NCBI GenBank assembly: GCA_033855775.1
Contig: JAWVFT010000008.1
Span: forward strand, 1-18,054
Direction: 5' to 3'
Length of the DNA stretch: 18,054 bases
Source: DASVTR01 sp033855775
Lineage (GTDB): Bacteria > Acidobacteriota > Blastocatellia > Pyrinomonadales > Pyrinomonadaceae
The notes below the pieces were generated by a model. It saw nothing but the letters and a program-made list of their open reading frames with translations, searched no databases and was not told the DNA's origin. The translations under genes were made by a program, and so were the position numbers. Below, in pieces: positions 8,003 to 15,912 of this stretch. Every line of letters begins with the position of its first letter. The stretch's first letter is position 1.

Positions 8003-8254
8003 GTTCGGAACAGGAATCTTCGAGTTCAGAACCCGGATTTTCCCGTTCCGAACCCCATCGTTCGAGTTCAGAACCCCAATTGTCGAGTTCTGAACTCGAA
8101 CTTTCCCATTCTGAACTCGAACTTTCTAGTTCTGAACTCGAATTTTCAGGTTCGGAACGCCATCGTTCGGGTTCAGAACCCCAATTTCCGCGTTCAGAAC
8201 CTCACTGTTCACGTTCCGAACCCTGCCATTAGCGTTCTGAACTCGATAAATTGA
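8003..8254. repeat. Tandem array 1: twelve 21-bp units each holding a GTTCNGAAC dyad
   Basis: Units start at 8003 and every 21 bp to 8234. Each has a 9-bp palindrome GTTC-N-GAAC followed by 12 bases that are variable but fall into a few subtypes (ccccaat, ctcgaac, gccatcg). The centre base takes all four values while the 4+4 flanks are kept in eleven of twelve units (the fifth begins ATTC). The array lies between the convergent VCBS and SDR genes. All units keep a strict 21-bp register that is a multiple of three, so several frames stay open across part of it. Short heptapeptide-repeat reading frames result, with no start or ribosome binding site that convinces. Confidence 0.9.
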
Positions 8255-8502
8255 CAAAATTTTTGCAATCTCCGAGTTATTTTCCCGGCTGTTCGAGCTT
8301 TTTTCTCGAACGACCGACAAAATTTGTCCAACTTTCGTGCTTTAAGCTCGAACGTCCGAGATATTTTCTCGGATGATTGACAAATTTTGTTGAACTTCCG
8401 GGTTATTTTCTCGGGCGATGGAGATATTTTCTCGAACGTCCGGGCTATTTTCTCGAACGATTGACAAAATTTGTCGAGCGTCCGTGCTCGGAACACGAAA
8501 CG
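8251..8502. repeat. Tandem array 2: twelve 21-bp units with internal hairpins
   Basis: Units start at 8251 and every 21 bp to 8482. One class is ttgacaaaatttgt-like (8251, 8314, 8377, 8461), near-palindromic around AAATTT. The other class is ccgagatattttctcgg-like (8272, 8293, 8356 and others), with several short stems such as ccgaga/tctcgg. The first class recurs at intervals of 63, 63 and 84 bp, giving a higher-order repeat of three to four units. The array follows array 1 directly with the same period but a different sequence. On the minus strand it reads as heptapeptides (SFEKIAR, TFEKISP, DKFCQ-like). The region 7875-8545 contains no convincing gene. Confidence 0.88.
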
Positions 8503-8545
8503 CGCCGGTTATTTTCAGGATGAAAGATATGTTGAGAGAAAGGCT

Positions 8546-9643
8546 CTATTTTTTGAAGGCCGCGCTGCCGAGAAAGTTTTCGCGGACGTATTGAACGGTG
8601 TCTTGCAGCGTCTCAGACGGGTCGCGGGGCGCGAAGCCGAGTTCGCGCGCGGCCTTTGACGAGTCCAGATACCAGAAGCGCTCGGCCATCTCGACCGTCG
8701 CGGGTTCGACGGGCGGCGCGAGGTTCCATTGCCGCCAGAGGTCGCTGACGAAACGCGCGCCCGTCACGGCGAGCTTTGAGGGCAAAGAGAAAGCCGGAGC
8801 AGGCGTCTTGGTAAGGCGTTCCAGCCGCCCCAGAAATTTTTTGAAAGTCCAGTTGACCGCGCCGAGCAGATAACGCTCGCCGTGCTTGCCCTGCTTCATC
8901 GCCACGCGAAAGGCGGCGGCCGCGTCACGCGCGTCAACGAAGCTCAAGCCGCCGGTCGGCGCGACTCGTATCTTCTGCGCCAGAAAATCTAACACCACCT
9001 GCGTCGAACTGAGCCGCTCGTCTCCCGGCCCCAACAACAAACTCGGATTCAAGATGACGAGCCGTTGGCCGCTGCCCGAAAAATTTTCAAGCGCCGTTCG
9101 TTCCTGATAATACTTGCTCGCGTAGTAAGGCCAGCGCGAAATGATTTCCAGCGGCGCGGGCCAATCTTCATCCGGCGCCGCGTCGCCCGTCGCCGTCACG
9201 GCAATCGTTCCGCTGGTCGAAGCCATGACGATTGACTTCACCCCTGCGGCCCGCGCAGCCTCGCACAGCAAGCGCGTTCCGTCAACGTGTATGGCATACA
9301 TCGCGCGCGCATCTTCGGCCTCGCGCGAGACGCGCCCCGCCAGATGATAAATCTCCGTCACGCCTTCGACCGCGCGGGCCACATCTTCAGCGCGCGTGAT
9401 TGAGCCTTCGATTGTCTCCACGCCCGCTTCCGCGAGCCATGACGGAGCGGTCGTCGCCATCACGCGCAGATTCTTCGCGCCTTCATCCAGCAGTTGACGC
9501 ACTAGATGCGCGCCGAGAAAACCCGTCCCGCCCGTGACGAGCGTTTTCGGCTGCGGCCTTCTGGTTAACGCCGTGCTCTTCTTCGCTCGCGCTTTGGCCG
9601 CGACTTTACGCGGGGCGCGCTGCTTTGTCTTTGTCGTCGCCAT
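8546..9643 (-). CDS. Extended SDR family NAD(P)-dependent epimerase/reductase
   Basis: This 365-residue extended short-chain dehydrogenase/reductase has a Rossmann NAD(P) motif VTGGTGFLGAHL near residues 36-47. The core strand ends in IYHLAGRVS, an active-site Ser region reads ASTSGTIAV, and the catalytic YxxxK is seen as YYASK near 172-176. LNPSLLLGPGD and FVDARDAAAAF are also typical of epimerase, dihydroflavonol-reductase and 3-beta-HSD relatives. Residues 1-34 form an unusual Lys/Arg/Ala-rich extension before the fold. The start is ATG 9643, with no ribosome binding site visible because the inverted repeat at 9651-9756 comes right up to it. It is the last gene of the minus-strand cluster, 117 bases after the ElbD-like synthase. 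A ketone or aldehyde reductase or epimerase step in lipid-head or backbone processing is inferred from context. The substrate is unknown. Confidence 0.85.
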   Translation of the reverse strand: MATTKTKQRAPRKVAAKARAKKSTALTRRPQPKTLVTGGTGFLGAHLVRQLLDEGAKNLRVMATTAPSWLAEAGVETIEGSITRAEDVARAVEGVTEIYHLAGRVSREAEDARAMYAIHVDGTRLLCEAARAAGVKSIVMASTSGTIAVTATGDAAPDEDWPAPLEIISRWPYYASKYYQERTALENFSGSGQRLVILNPSLLLGPGDERLSSTQVVLDFLAQKIRVAPTGGLSFVDARDAAAAFRVAMKQGKHGERYLLGAVNWTFKKFLGRLERLTKTPAPAFSLPSKLAVTGARFVSDLWRQWNLAPPVEPATVEMAERFWYLDSSKAARELGFAPRDPSETLQDTVQYVRENFLGSAAFKK

Positions 9644-9650
9644 AAGAAAA

Positions 9651-9756
9651 CAGTGACAAGTGACAAGTGACGAGTAACAAGCAAAGACAAGAATCCAGTC
9701 GCAAGTTCATTCCAACTGGATTTAACTCGTCACTTGTCACTCGTCACTTGTCACTG
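9651..9756. repeat. Inverted repeat of GTGACAA/GTGACGA heptamers between synthase and SDR genes
   Basis: The left arm 9651-9682 begins cagtgacaagtgacaagtga. The right arm 9724-9756 is its near complement (cgtcacttgtcactcgtcac and following bases). Nested inside are aatccagt (9692-9699) and actggatt (9715-9722), an 8-bp perfect stem. The structure starts 5 bases past the synthase stop and ends 7 bases before the SDR start on the transcript. It could reduce downstream expression or protect the 3' end. Confidence 0.78.
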
Positions 9757-9760
9757 CTTT

Positions 9761-12700
9761 TCAGTCTCCGATTGCTGTTAGATGTTCGATGCTCTCTTCG
9801 TTCGTTGTGGAGCGAGCGCGTCGCTCGTTCTTCCAACGACGGCGCAGGGCTTTGGCGTCGAAGACGTGGCGCGTGCCGTCGCGCAGATTTTCGACGACGT
9901 GGCGGGCCAGCGCGGCGATTAAGCGATAAGCCTCGGCGCGGGGCAAGCCCTTGGTCATCTCTTCGAGTTCTTCAAACGAGAGATAGCGACCGATACGCGC
10001 GCCTATGTCGCGGCTCTTGATGATGTTCGAGCCTTTGGGCAACGCTTGATATGTGCCGTAGAGATAGATGGGCAGGATGCCGACGCGGGCCGACAGAGCC
10101 AGAAAGCCGATGATGGGTTTGAACTCGGCCAACTGGCCGTCGAGCGTGCGCCCGCCTTCGGGAAAGATGAGCGCGTTATAGCCACGGTCAAGGAACGAGC
10201 GCGCGTGGCGCAAAGACTGGCGCAAGCTTCCGCTTCGTTCAATCGGAACGGTGTTCGTGAAGTTGTCCATGTAGGCGCGCTTGTACTTGTTGTCGAAGAA
10301 ATAATCCGCGGCGGCAAGGGCCACCATGTCGCGGCCAGCAAGCCCAAGAGCCATCTTCGTTAGCCCCATGTCGAGGTGCGACGTGTGATTCGGGGCGACG
10401 ATAAAGTTTGTGTGAACCGGAATATTAGAACGCCCTTCGTAGCGCGTGTGCAGAAATTTTTCGTAGAAGACGCGCTGCAAGGCGTCGAGTCCCTTGTTGC
10501 CGACCGTCTTGACGAGCGACGGAATATAAATCTCTTCGCTGTCGTCGCGCTCTCCGGCGGCTTGCGCTCGCTGCTCCTTCTTCGCGGCGGGCTGCCGCGT
10601 GACGACGCCGGCAAGCTCGCGCAAGTCCTGCACTTCGTTCAATGTTTCCGGCGAAGTCAAAACGCCGCCCGCGTTCTCGATGGCGGTGGCAAGCTCGACA
10701 TACATCAAGCTATCAAAGCCTAGGTCGCTCAAGCGCGAATCGAAAGTGACCTGCGAGCGCGGGCGGCTGGAAACGGTCGCCACCACATCGAGCAGCCATG
10801 TAGCGTCGCGCCCTTTCTCTTCGCGCGTCACGCTCAAGCGCGGAGCCGCCTTCAAAGCCTCTTCCAGCGTCAACATCGCTTCCAATACTTCGCGCCGCTT
10901 GACCTTGCGCGTCGCCGTGCGCGGCAATTCGCCGTCCCAGAAATGCAGCACCTTGACGCGCTTGAAGAAGGGCAAGCTGGATGACACGTCGCGGAAATGC
11001 TCTTCGATGCGGCGGCGCAACTCCGCGCGCGAGAGCGCGATGTCGTAGTCTTCATCCGCCACGACCATGCACGCGACCTTTTCGCCGAGCCCATCGGGAA
11101 GGCCGACGACGCTCAATTCCTTGATGAGCGGCGATTGGCTGTAGGCTTCCTCTATCTCATCCGGGTAGACGTTCTTGCCGTTGGTGTCAACGATGATGTC
11201 CTTCGAGCGTCCGACGAGATACAGATTGCCTTCGTCGTCGAGGCGTCCGAGGTCGCCCGTGTAGAGCCAGCGATTGATGATGGTCTGCTCGGTCGCGGCC
11301 TTGTTTTCGTAGTAGCCGAGCATCACGTTCGGCCCGCGCGCGATGACTTCGCCGACGCCGCTCGCGTCCGGCTCGGCAATCTTAATTTCGATGCCCGGAA
11401 GCGGCTTGCCGACGCTGCCCGCGAGGATGCCGTTCTGCGGGCGCGTGACGGTCAGCACGGGCGAGGCTTCCGTCAAGCCGTAGCCTTCGAGAATCGTGAA
11501 ACCGAGGCCGTGAAAATCGCGCTGCACCTTTTCGCTCAAGGCCGAGCCGCCGCTAATCAGATAGCGTATGCGCCCGCCCATTCCTTCGTGAATCGGATAA
11601 AAGACAAGCTGGCCGAGATTGAGCGGCGTCTGGTCGCGCAGCCATGCGTTGGCGCGAATCAAAAGGTCCGCGGCGTCGGCAATCAAACGGCTTCGCTCGC
11701 TGAACTTGCTCTTGATGCGGCGATGCAGCAACTCCCACAAGGCTGGAACGCCGACCATGCCCGTCACGTAGCCGTTCTTGATTGAGCGAGCAAGGGCTTC
11801 GCCCGACAATTCTTCGAGATACGTTATCTGCGCGCCGCGACTGAGCGGAGCCAGAAAGCCCGTCGAGAATTCAAACGTGTGATGAAGCGGCAGGACGGAG
11901 AGCACGCCGTCGTTCGTCGTCATGTCGAAGATGGAAGAGAGCATCGAAGTCATGCTCGTCAGGTTGCGATGCGAGAGCATGACGCCTTTGGGCTGTCCCG
12001 TCGTGCCGGAAGTGAAGATGAGAGAGGCGACCGACTGCGCATGCACGCGCGCAGGCAAAAGCGCTATGCGCTGGTCTTCGGTCTGCTGGTCGGGCAGGGC
12101 GAACACTTCTTCAAAACGCCAGAGGCGCGTCTCCGAGAGGCCAGCCGCGCGCAGCCGCTCCTCAAGGACAGCGTGCTTTTCATCCATCTCCGCGCTCAGG
12201 ATGATGCCGCTCGCGTCGCCTGCCCGCGCAAAGTTGACGACCTCTTCGGTCGAGCTTTCCGGGTCAACCGGAATGCACGTCGCCCCGGCCTTCAGCACGC
12301 CGAAGTACGTCATACCCCATTCCGGCGCGTTGTGGCTCAGCAGCATGACGCGATTCGCGGGCTTGACGCCGCTCGCCGCGAGGAAGGCTCCGGCGCGCGT
12401 CGCCAGTTCACGCAGGTCTGCGTAGGTGTATTGCTCTTGGCGCCCGTCGCGCTCGATGCGCATCGCCACGCGCGTCGCATGACGCTTGGTCGTCGTCTCG
12501 AATAGTTCGAGCAAATCGCGGTAGGTATAGACGCGCTTCGGCTGCTCGCGCATCTCTTCTTCGAGCGTCGGCAAGACCCATTTCTGCAAGCCCGGCAGAT
12601 GCGTCTCAATCCAGTAGTGATACCAGTCTAACTTTTCGGGCGACCAGTCGAGCAGTTGTTGCTCGTCTTTGCGGATGCGCGCGAAGAGCGAGCGCACGTT

Positions 12701-14188
12701 GTCTGCGCGAAAGACGTAGGCGTTCTCGATGGTGAACGGGTGAAACAACTCGAAGGCTTCTTTCGTCTCCTGCGTTAGCTCGACCACGCGGTCAACGCGG
12801 TCTTTGGCGCGGTCTATGACATCAACGACGCGGCCTCCGCCCCAACGCGGGCGGGCTCGTTCCAGCAGGGAGGAAACCTTCTTGGCCGCCGCGTTGACCA
12901 TCGGAATCGAAGTCTTCTCGAAACGTTCGGGCGAGACGGCGCGGGCTTCCATCATCGAAGCAATCTTGTTGAAGACGGCGAAGCCCGTCTCCTTCTCCTC
13001 GAAATGCTTGCGCTTGTAGAGGCCGACCAGCCCGATGATGCGCCGCATGTCGTTCGGGTTGGAATCGCCCGTCGCCGCCTGATGCACCAGGCGCGGCTCT
13101 TCGACGCAGGCTTGACCAGCGACGGCCAGCATCACAGCCGCCACCTGGTCAACGGGCGTGATGTCGAGTATCAACTTCTCATTCGCCGGAATCTGCGTCT
13201 GGCCTTTGAGCGTCAGGAAGATAATCGGAGCGGTCGTCGTGAAGCCTTCGTTCCAGCCGGGGAAGGGATAAGATTGCGCGGATTCGACAATCGAAGGACG
13301 CACGATGGAGCGCACCATGTCGCTCTGCGCGGCGACGAGTTGTTCGCCGAGGCTCTTGGTGTAAGTGTAGATGTTGGGCCAGCCCCACCAAGCGGCGCGC
13401 TCTATGCCGAGGTCAGTGAGGCGGGTGCGCGTCCAGACTTTTCGCTCACGCGCGACCGCGAGGCCCATCGCGTCCGGGTCGTCCGGGTCGCGCCCTTCTT
13501 CCGTCAGGCGCTTGCGCGCCAACTCGCGGAAGCGCGCCACCATCATCGCGTCGCGCGCCTCTTCGCGCACCCGCTCGGCCAGCTTCGCGCAGTCTCTTAT
13601 CTCCTGCTCGACGGAAAATTCGACGCCCTCCAACTCATCGCGGCGCGGGAAATAACCGACCACGGGGTCGCTCTCCCAGACCGCGCCCGAACGATTGCCC
13701 GCCACGAAGCAGGTCGAGACGTGAACGAGCGCAGGCCGCTTCATACGGTTAGTGAAAGCGATGACGTTCTGCGTGCCGACGACGTTCGTGCGCAGCGCGC
13801 TTTCGAGCGTCGGGTTGAACGTGACGTTGCCAGCGCTGTTGATGACGACATCAATGTCGCCCGCGATGGCCCGCGCTTCATCTTCCGTGTAGCCCAGATT
13901 GTCTTCGCCGATGTCGCCGCCGACCACGACGACCTTCTCGCGGATGAAGCCTTCGAGCGCGTCGCCGTAGCGTTCGCGCAAAGGGTTGAACGGCGGCGCG
14001 GTGATGACGTTGTTCCAGAAACGCGTCTGCGATTCCTCAGCCGAGCGAGCGCGCACGGTGACATACACACGCCCGATATTCGGAAAGCGATAGAGCAACA
14101 TGCTCAACGTCACCTTGCCGAGAAAGCCCGTGCTTCCGATAAGGAAGATTTTGCGCTCCTGATAAATCTCTGTCGGCGATAATTTCAT
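9761..14188 (-). CDS. elbD: ElbD-like multidomain ether-lipid synthase (acyl reductase - acyl-AMP ligase - ACP - acyltransferase)
   Basis: This is a single 1475-residue protein with four catalytic or carrier modules. Residues 1-~540 resemble fatty acyl-CoA/thioester reductases: FLIGSTGFLGKVTLS (15-29) binds NADPH, YTYTKSLGEQ (about 273-282) gives the YxxxK pair, and the module ends with a FAR_C-like YVFRADNVRSL segment. Residues ~560-1090 are an AMP-forming ligase with SGTTGQPKG near 720-728, GYGLTEASP and TGDLGRLDDEG. Residues ~1120-1190 are an acyl carrier protein with GFDSLMYVE, whose Ser near 1159 takes phosphopantetheine. Residues ~1220-1440 are a PlsC-like acyltransferase with NHTSHLD near 1267-1273 and FPEGGR near 1341. 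From memory this order matches ElbD of the myxobacterial elb locus, required for alkyl-ether lipids. The ligase would load a fatty acid onto the ACP, the reductase would make an alcohol or aldehyde, and the acyltransferase would act on a glycerol backbone. The start ATG 14188 is 50 bases after the DUF2088 gene. Biochemical roles are inferred. Confidence 0.85.
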   Translation of the reverse strand: MKLSPTEIYQERKIFLIGSTGFLGKVTLSMLLYRFPNIGRVYVTVRARSAEESQTRFWNNVITAPPFNPLRERYGDALEGFIREKVVVVGGDIGEDNLGYTEDEARAIAGDIDVVINSAGNVTFNPTLESALRTNVVGTQNVIAFTNRMKRPALVHVSTCFVAGNRSGAVWESDPVVGYFPRRDELEGVEFSVEQEIRDCAKLAERVREEARDAMMVARFRELARKRLTEEGRDPDDPDAMGLAVARERKVWTRTRLTDLGIERAAWWGWPNIYTYTKSLGEQLVAAQSDMVRSIVRPSIVESAQSYPFPGWNEGFTTTAPIIFLTLKGQTQIPANEKLILDITPVDQVAAVMLAVAGQACVEEPRLVHQAATGDSNPNDMRRIIGLVGLYKRKHFEEKETGFAVFNKIASMMEARAVSPERFEKTSIPMVNAAAKKVSSLLERARPRWGGGRVVDVIDRAKDRVDRVVELTQETKEAFELFHPFTIENAYVFRADNVRSLFARIRKDEQQLLDWSPEKLDWYHYWIETHLPGLQKWVLPTLEEEMREQPKRVYTYRDLLELFETTTKRHATRVAMRIERDGRQEQYTYADLRELATRAGAFLAASGVKPANRVMLLSHNAPEWGMTYFGVLKAGATCIPVDPESSTEEVVNFARAGDASGIILSAEMDEKHAVLEERLRAAGLSETRLWRFEEVFALPDQQTEDQRIALLPARVHAQSVASLIFTSGTTGQPKGVMLSHRNLTSMTSMLSSIFDMTTNDGVLSVLPLHHTFEFSTGFLAPLSRGAQITYLEELSGEALARSIKNGYVTGMVGVPALWELLHRRIKSKFSERSRLIADAADLLIRANAWLRDQTPLNLGQLVFYPIHEGMGGRIRYLISGGSALSEKVQRDFHGLGFTILEGYGLTEASPVLTVTRPQNGILAGSVGKPLPGIEIKIAEPDASGVGEVIARGPNVMLGYYENKAATEQTIINRWLYTGDLGRLDDEGNLYLVGRSKDIIVDTNGKNVYPDEIEEAYSQSPLIKELSVVGLPDGLGEKVACMVVADEDYDIALSRAELRRRIEEHFRDVSSSLPFFKRVKVLHFWDGELPRTATRKVKRREVLEAMLTLEEALKAAPRLSVTREEKGRDATWLLDVVATVSSRPRSQVTFDSRLSDLGFDSLMYVELATAIENAGGVLTSPETLNEVQDLRELAGVVTRQPAAKKEQRAQAAGERDDSEEIYIPSLVKTVGNKGLDALQRVFYEKFLHTRYEGRSNIPVHTNFIVAPNHTSHLDMGLTKMALGLAGRDMVALAAADYFFDNKYKRAYMDNFTNTVPIERSGSLRQSLRHARSFLDRGYNALIFPEGGRTLDGQLAEFKPIIGFLALSARVGILPIYLYGTYQALPKGSNIIKSRDIGARIGRYLSFEELEEMTKGLPRAEAYRLIAALARHVVENLRDGTRHVFDAKALRRRWKNERRARSTTNEESIEHLTAIGD

Positions 14189-14238
14189 GCGAAACTAACC
14201 GTCTCTAGGTTGCTGGCTTGTCCCTCAAGCTTAACACA

Positions 14239-15837
14239 CTATTCCATATCACAGAGCGCGATGACCGGCTGGTGCAGCATCGTGATTTCGGCGGAGCGGC
14301 CCATGTAGCTGCGCCCCATCGCAATCGCTTCGGTCAGATTATCGGCGCGTTCCCAACCGAGCATCGCCGGGACGTGCGCGTTTTCGGCTCCGGCGGCGAT
14401 GACGTGGCCGACGTGCTGGCGCCCGTTCTCGCCCCAGTACCACATGAAGAACGGGTGCGCGCCGTGATACGCGTTGCCGCGACGATACATCTCGACGTAA
14501 GAAGGATTGTTGGCAAACTCGCGCTCATACTTCTCGCGCAAGGTGAAGGCGTCGCGCGTCTCCGGCAAGAGACGATTGAAAAACTCTATGTAGCTCGGAT
14601 GAAAGTTGTGGTCGAACTCATCATAGCAAGGATGCTGAAGAATGAGGACGCCGCCTTTCTTCAAGAGCGGCTTGTTGCGATACATGTTGAAGTGATAGCC
14701 GAGGGCCATCACCTGCACGAGCAGCGGATTCAAGACAGAGTAAACGTTGTAAGGCGAAATGTCCGGGATGCCCGTTATCAGGATGTCGCATTGGCCGCGC
14801 ACAGGAATCGCATACTGGTCGTAGTTCTTCTCCAGAATCTTGGCGTGCGCGGGTTCGGTGCGGCCGGCGTGGCAGGCAATCATCTCGTACTGCGCCGGTT
14901 TGGAATGGAGCAGCTTGCGGCGCGCAGAACGCGGCAGCTTGCTCATCGAATAGCGCATGGCTTCAAACTTCATCCGGTCGAAGGCGGAAAATTCGTCTTC
15001 GTTGCGCAAGAGGAAATCCATGTCGCCTTTATACATCCGATTGTTGAGGGCCGTCTCGATGTGGAAGACGTTCATGTGCTTGTCAACCAACTCGCCGAGA
15101 CGCACGACCTTGTGGTTCAACTCGGAGCGCGCAGGGTCCATGTAGCTGTCGGAGTCGCGGATGGTTTGCGGCTCGTGATGAGCGCGCAAAGATTCGTAAT
15201 CGCAGAGCCCGACGGCGACCGATTTATGCCCGCCGTCCATCGGCACGAGGTTGATGTTGACGTAGATGAGAATGTCGCTCTCGGCGGCGCGGCGGTTGAT
15301 GCGCAGCGGCTCTTTGTGGCGAGTTTCGCCGAGCGTGACGAGGCCGTCCGTCCATTCGGCGTCGTGGTTATAATAACGGTCAGGATAGAACTCGTCGAAA
15401 ATCTTCGAGCCGACCATCCGCTTCATTTCCCACTCGGTCATCTTGCGGTGCAGGGAATTGGCGATGATGATATGCACGTCGTCAATGCCGTTGCCTGCCA
15501 TCATGTCGAGCAAGATTTCCAGCACAGACTGCCGGATGTCCGGCGTCGCCATCGGCGGCAAGGGCAGGCTGATGTCGTCAATCGCAATCGTCACGCGCAT
15601 GCCGGGATAGAGTTGCGCGAACAATGGGTCGCAATCGTGCGGATGATTGAGCGCGTAGCGAATCGCGGCCTCGCGGTTGGGCAAGCCCTTAATCGGCGGC
15701 TTCGGATAAATCACGCGCGTGCCAATCGGCAAGTCTTCGAGGATGAAATCCTCGCCCGACGGAATGATGCGCGGCGCGCTGTCGCGGTCGATGTAGATGA
15801 CGGACTCGTGTGTTTTTCTGCGTAGTTGTAAGCTCAT
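14239..15837 (-). CDS. Divergent LarA/DUF2088-family protein
   Basis: This 532-residue protein is related to the lactate racemase LarA fold, whose members use the nickel-pincer cofactor for racemisation or epimerisation of hydroxy acids. Seen are IAIDDISLPLPPM near residues 82-94 (LarA proteins usually have DDxTRP), SLHRKMTEWEM near 126-136 (matching the THRxxTxEE block), and DGGHKSVAVG near 201-210 (the GGxK block that carries the cofactor lysine). The histidine that normally sits about ten residues before this lysine is not found (NINLVPM there). The protein is about 100 residues longer than typical LarA. The start ATG 15837 has only a weak GAG upstream. It lies between the HAD gene and the ElbD-like synthase with short gaps (71 and 50 bases), so it is very likely co-transcribed. 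A role in the lipid pathway is inferred from position; no larB, larC or larE gene is in the window. Confidence 0.78.
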   Translation of the reverse strand: MSLQLRRKTHESVIYIDRDSAPRIIPSGEDFILEDLPIGTRVIYPKPPIKGLPNREAAIRYALNHPHDCDPLFAQLYPGMRVTIAIDDISLPLPPMATPDIRQSVLEILLDMMAGNGIDDVHIIIANSLHRKMTEWEMKRMVGSKIFDEFYPDRYYNHDAEWTDGLVTLGETRHKEPLRINRRAAESDILIYVNINLVPMDGGHKSVAVGLCDYESLRAHHEPQTIRDSDSYMDPARSELNHKVVRLGELVDKHMNVFHIETALNNRMYKGDMDFLLRNEDEFSAFDRMKFEAMRYSMSKLPRSARRKLLHSKPAQYEMIACHAGRTEPAHAKILEKNYDQYAIPVRGQCDILITGIPDISPYNVYSVLNPLLVQVMALGYHFNMYRNKPLLKKGGVLILQHPCYDEFDHNFHPSYIEFFNRLLPETRDAFTLREKYEREFANNPSYVEMYRRGNAYHGAHPFFMWYWGENGRQHVGHVIAAGAENAHVPAMLGWERADNLTEAIAMGRSYMGRSAEITMLHQPVIALCDME

Positions 15838-15853
15838 AAACTCAAGTCATGAA

Positions 15854-15912
15854 TGATGAGCGACGAGCGACGAGTGACAAGCTGTTTTAACTCATCACTC
15901 ATCACTCATCAC
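15854..15912. repeat. Inverted repeat of GATGAGT/GACGAGC heptamers starting at the HAD stop codon
   Basis: The left arm is 15854-15880 (tgatgagcgacgagcgacga and following bases) and the right arm 15889-15912 (aactcatcactcatcactca and following bases), with a loop of about 8 bases. On the transcript the TGA stop of the HAD gene (15909-15911) is itself the first part of the repeat. A strong stem lies in the 71-base gap before the DUF2088 gene. Confidence 0.75.

Noticed and set aside
7902..8093. Plus-strand 63-codon frame with FRTP-type heptapeptides
   Set aside because: It runs through the hairpin and into array 1; the repeats are a by-product of the 21-bp period and there is no usable ribosome binding site.
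8003..8254. CRISPR-like look of the regular array
   Set aside because: The conserved part is only 9 bp, the period 21 bp, the intervening bases fall into related subtypes instead of unique spacers, and no cas gene is nearby.
13004..14182. Plus-strand open frame (392 codons) opposite the reductase module
   Set aside because: It is antisense to a clear NADPH-binding reductase domain; the composition (Arg, Asp, His rich) is typical of a shadow frame.
14218..15825. Long plus-strand open frame (535 codons) antisense to the LarA-like gene
   Set aside because: It mirrors the real gene almost end to end, shows no family motifs and arises from GC-rich codon structure. The minus-strand product has clear LarA-fold blocks.
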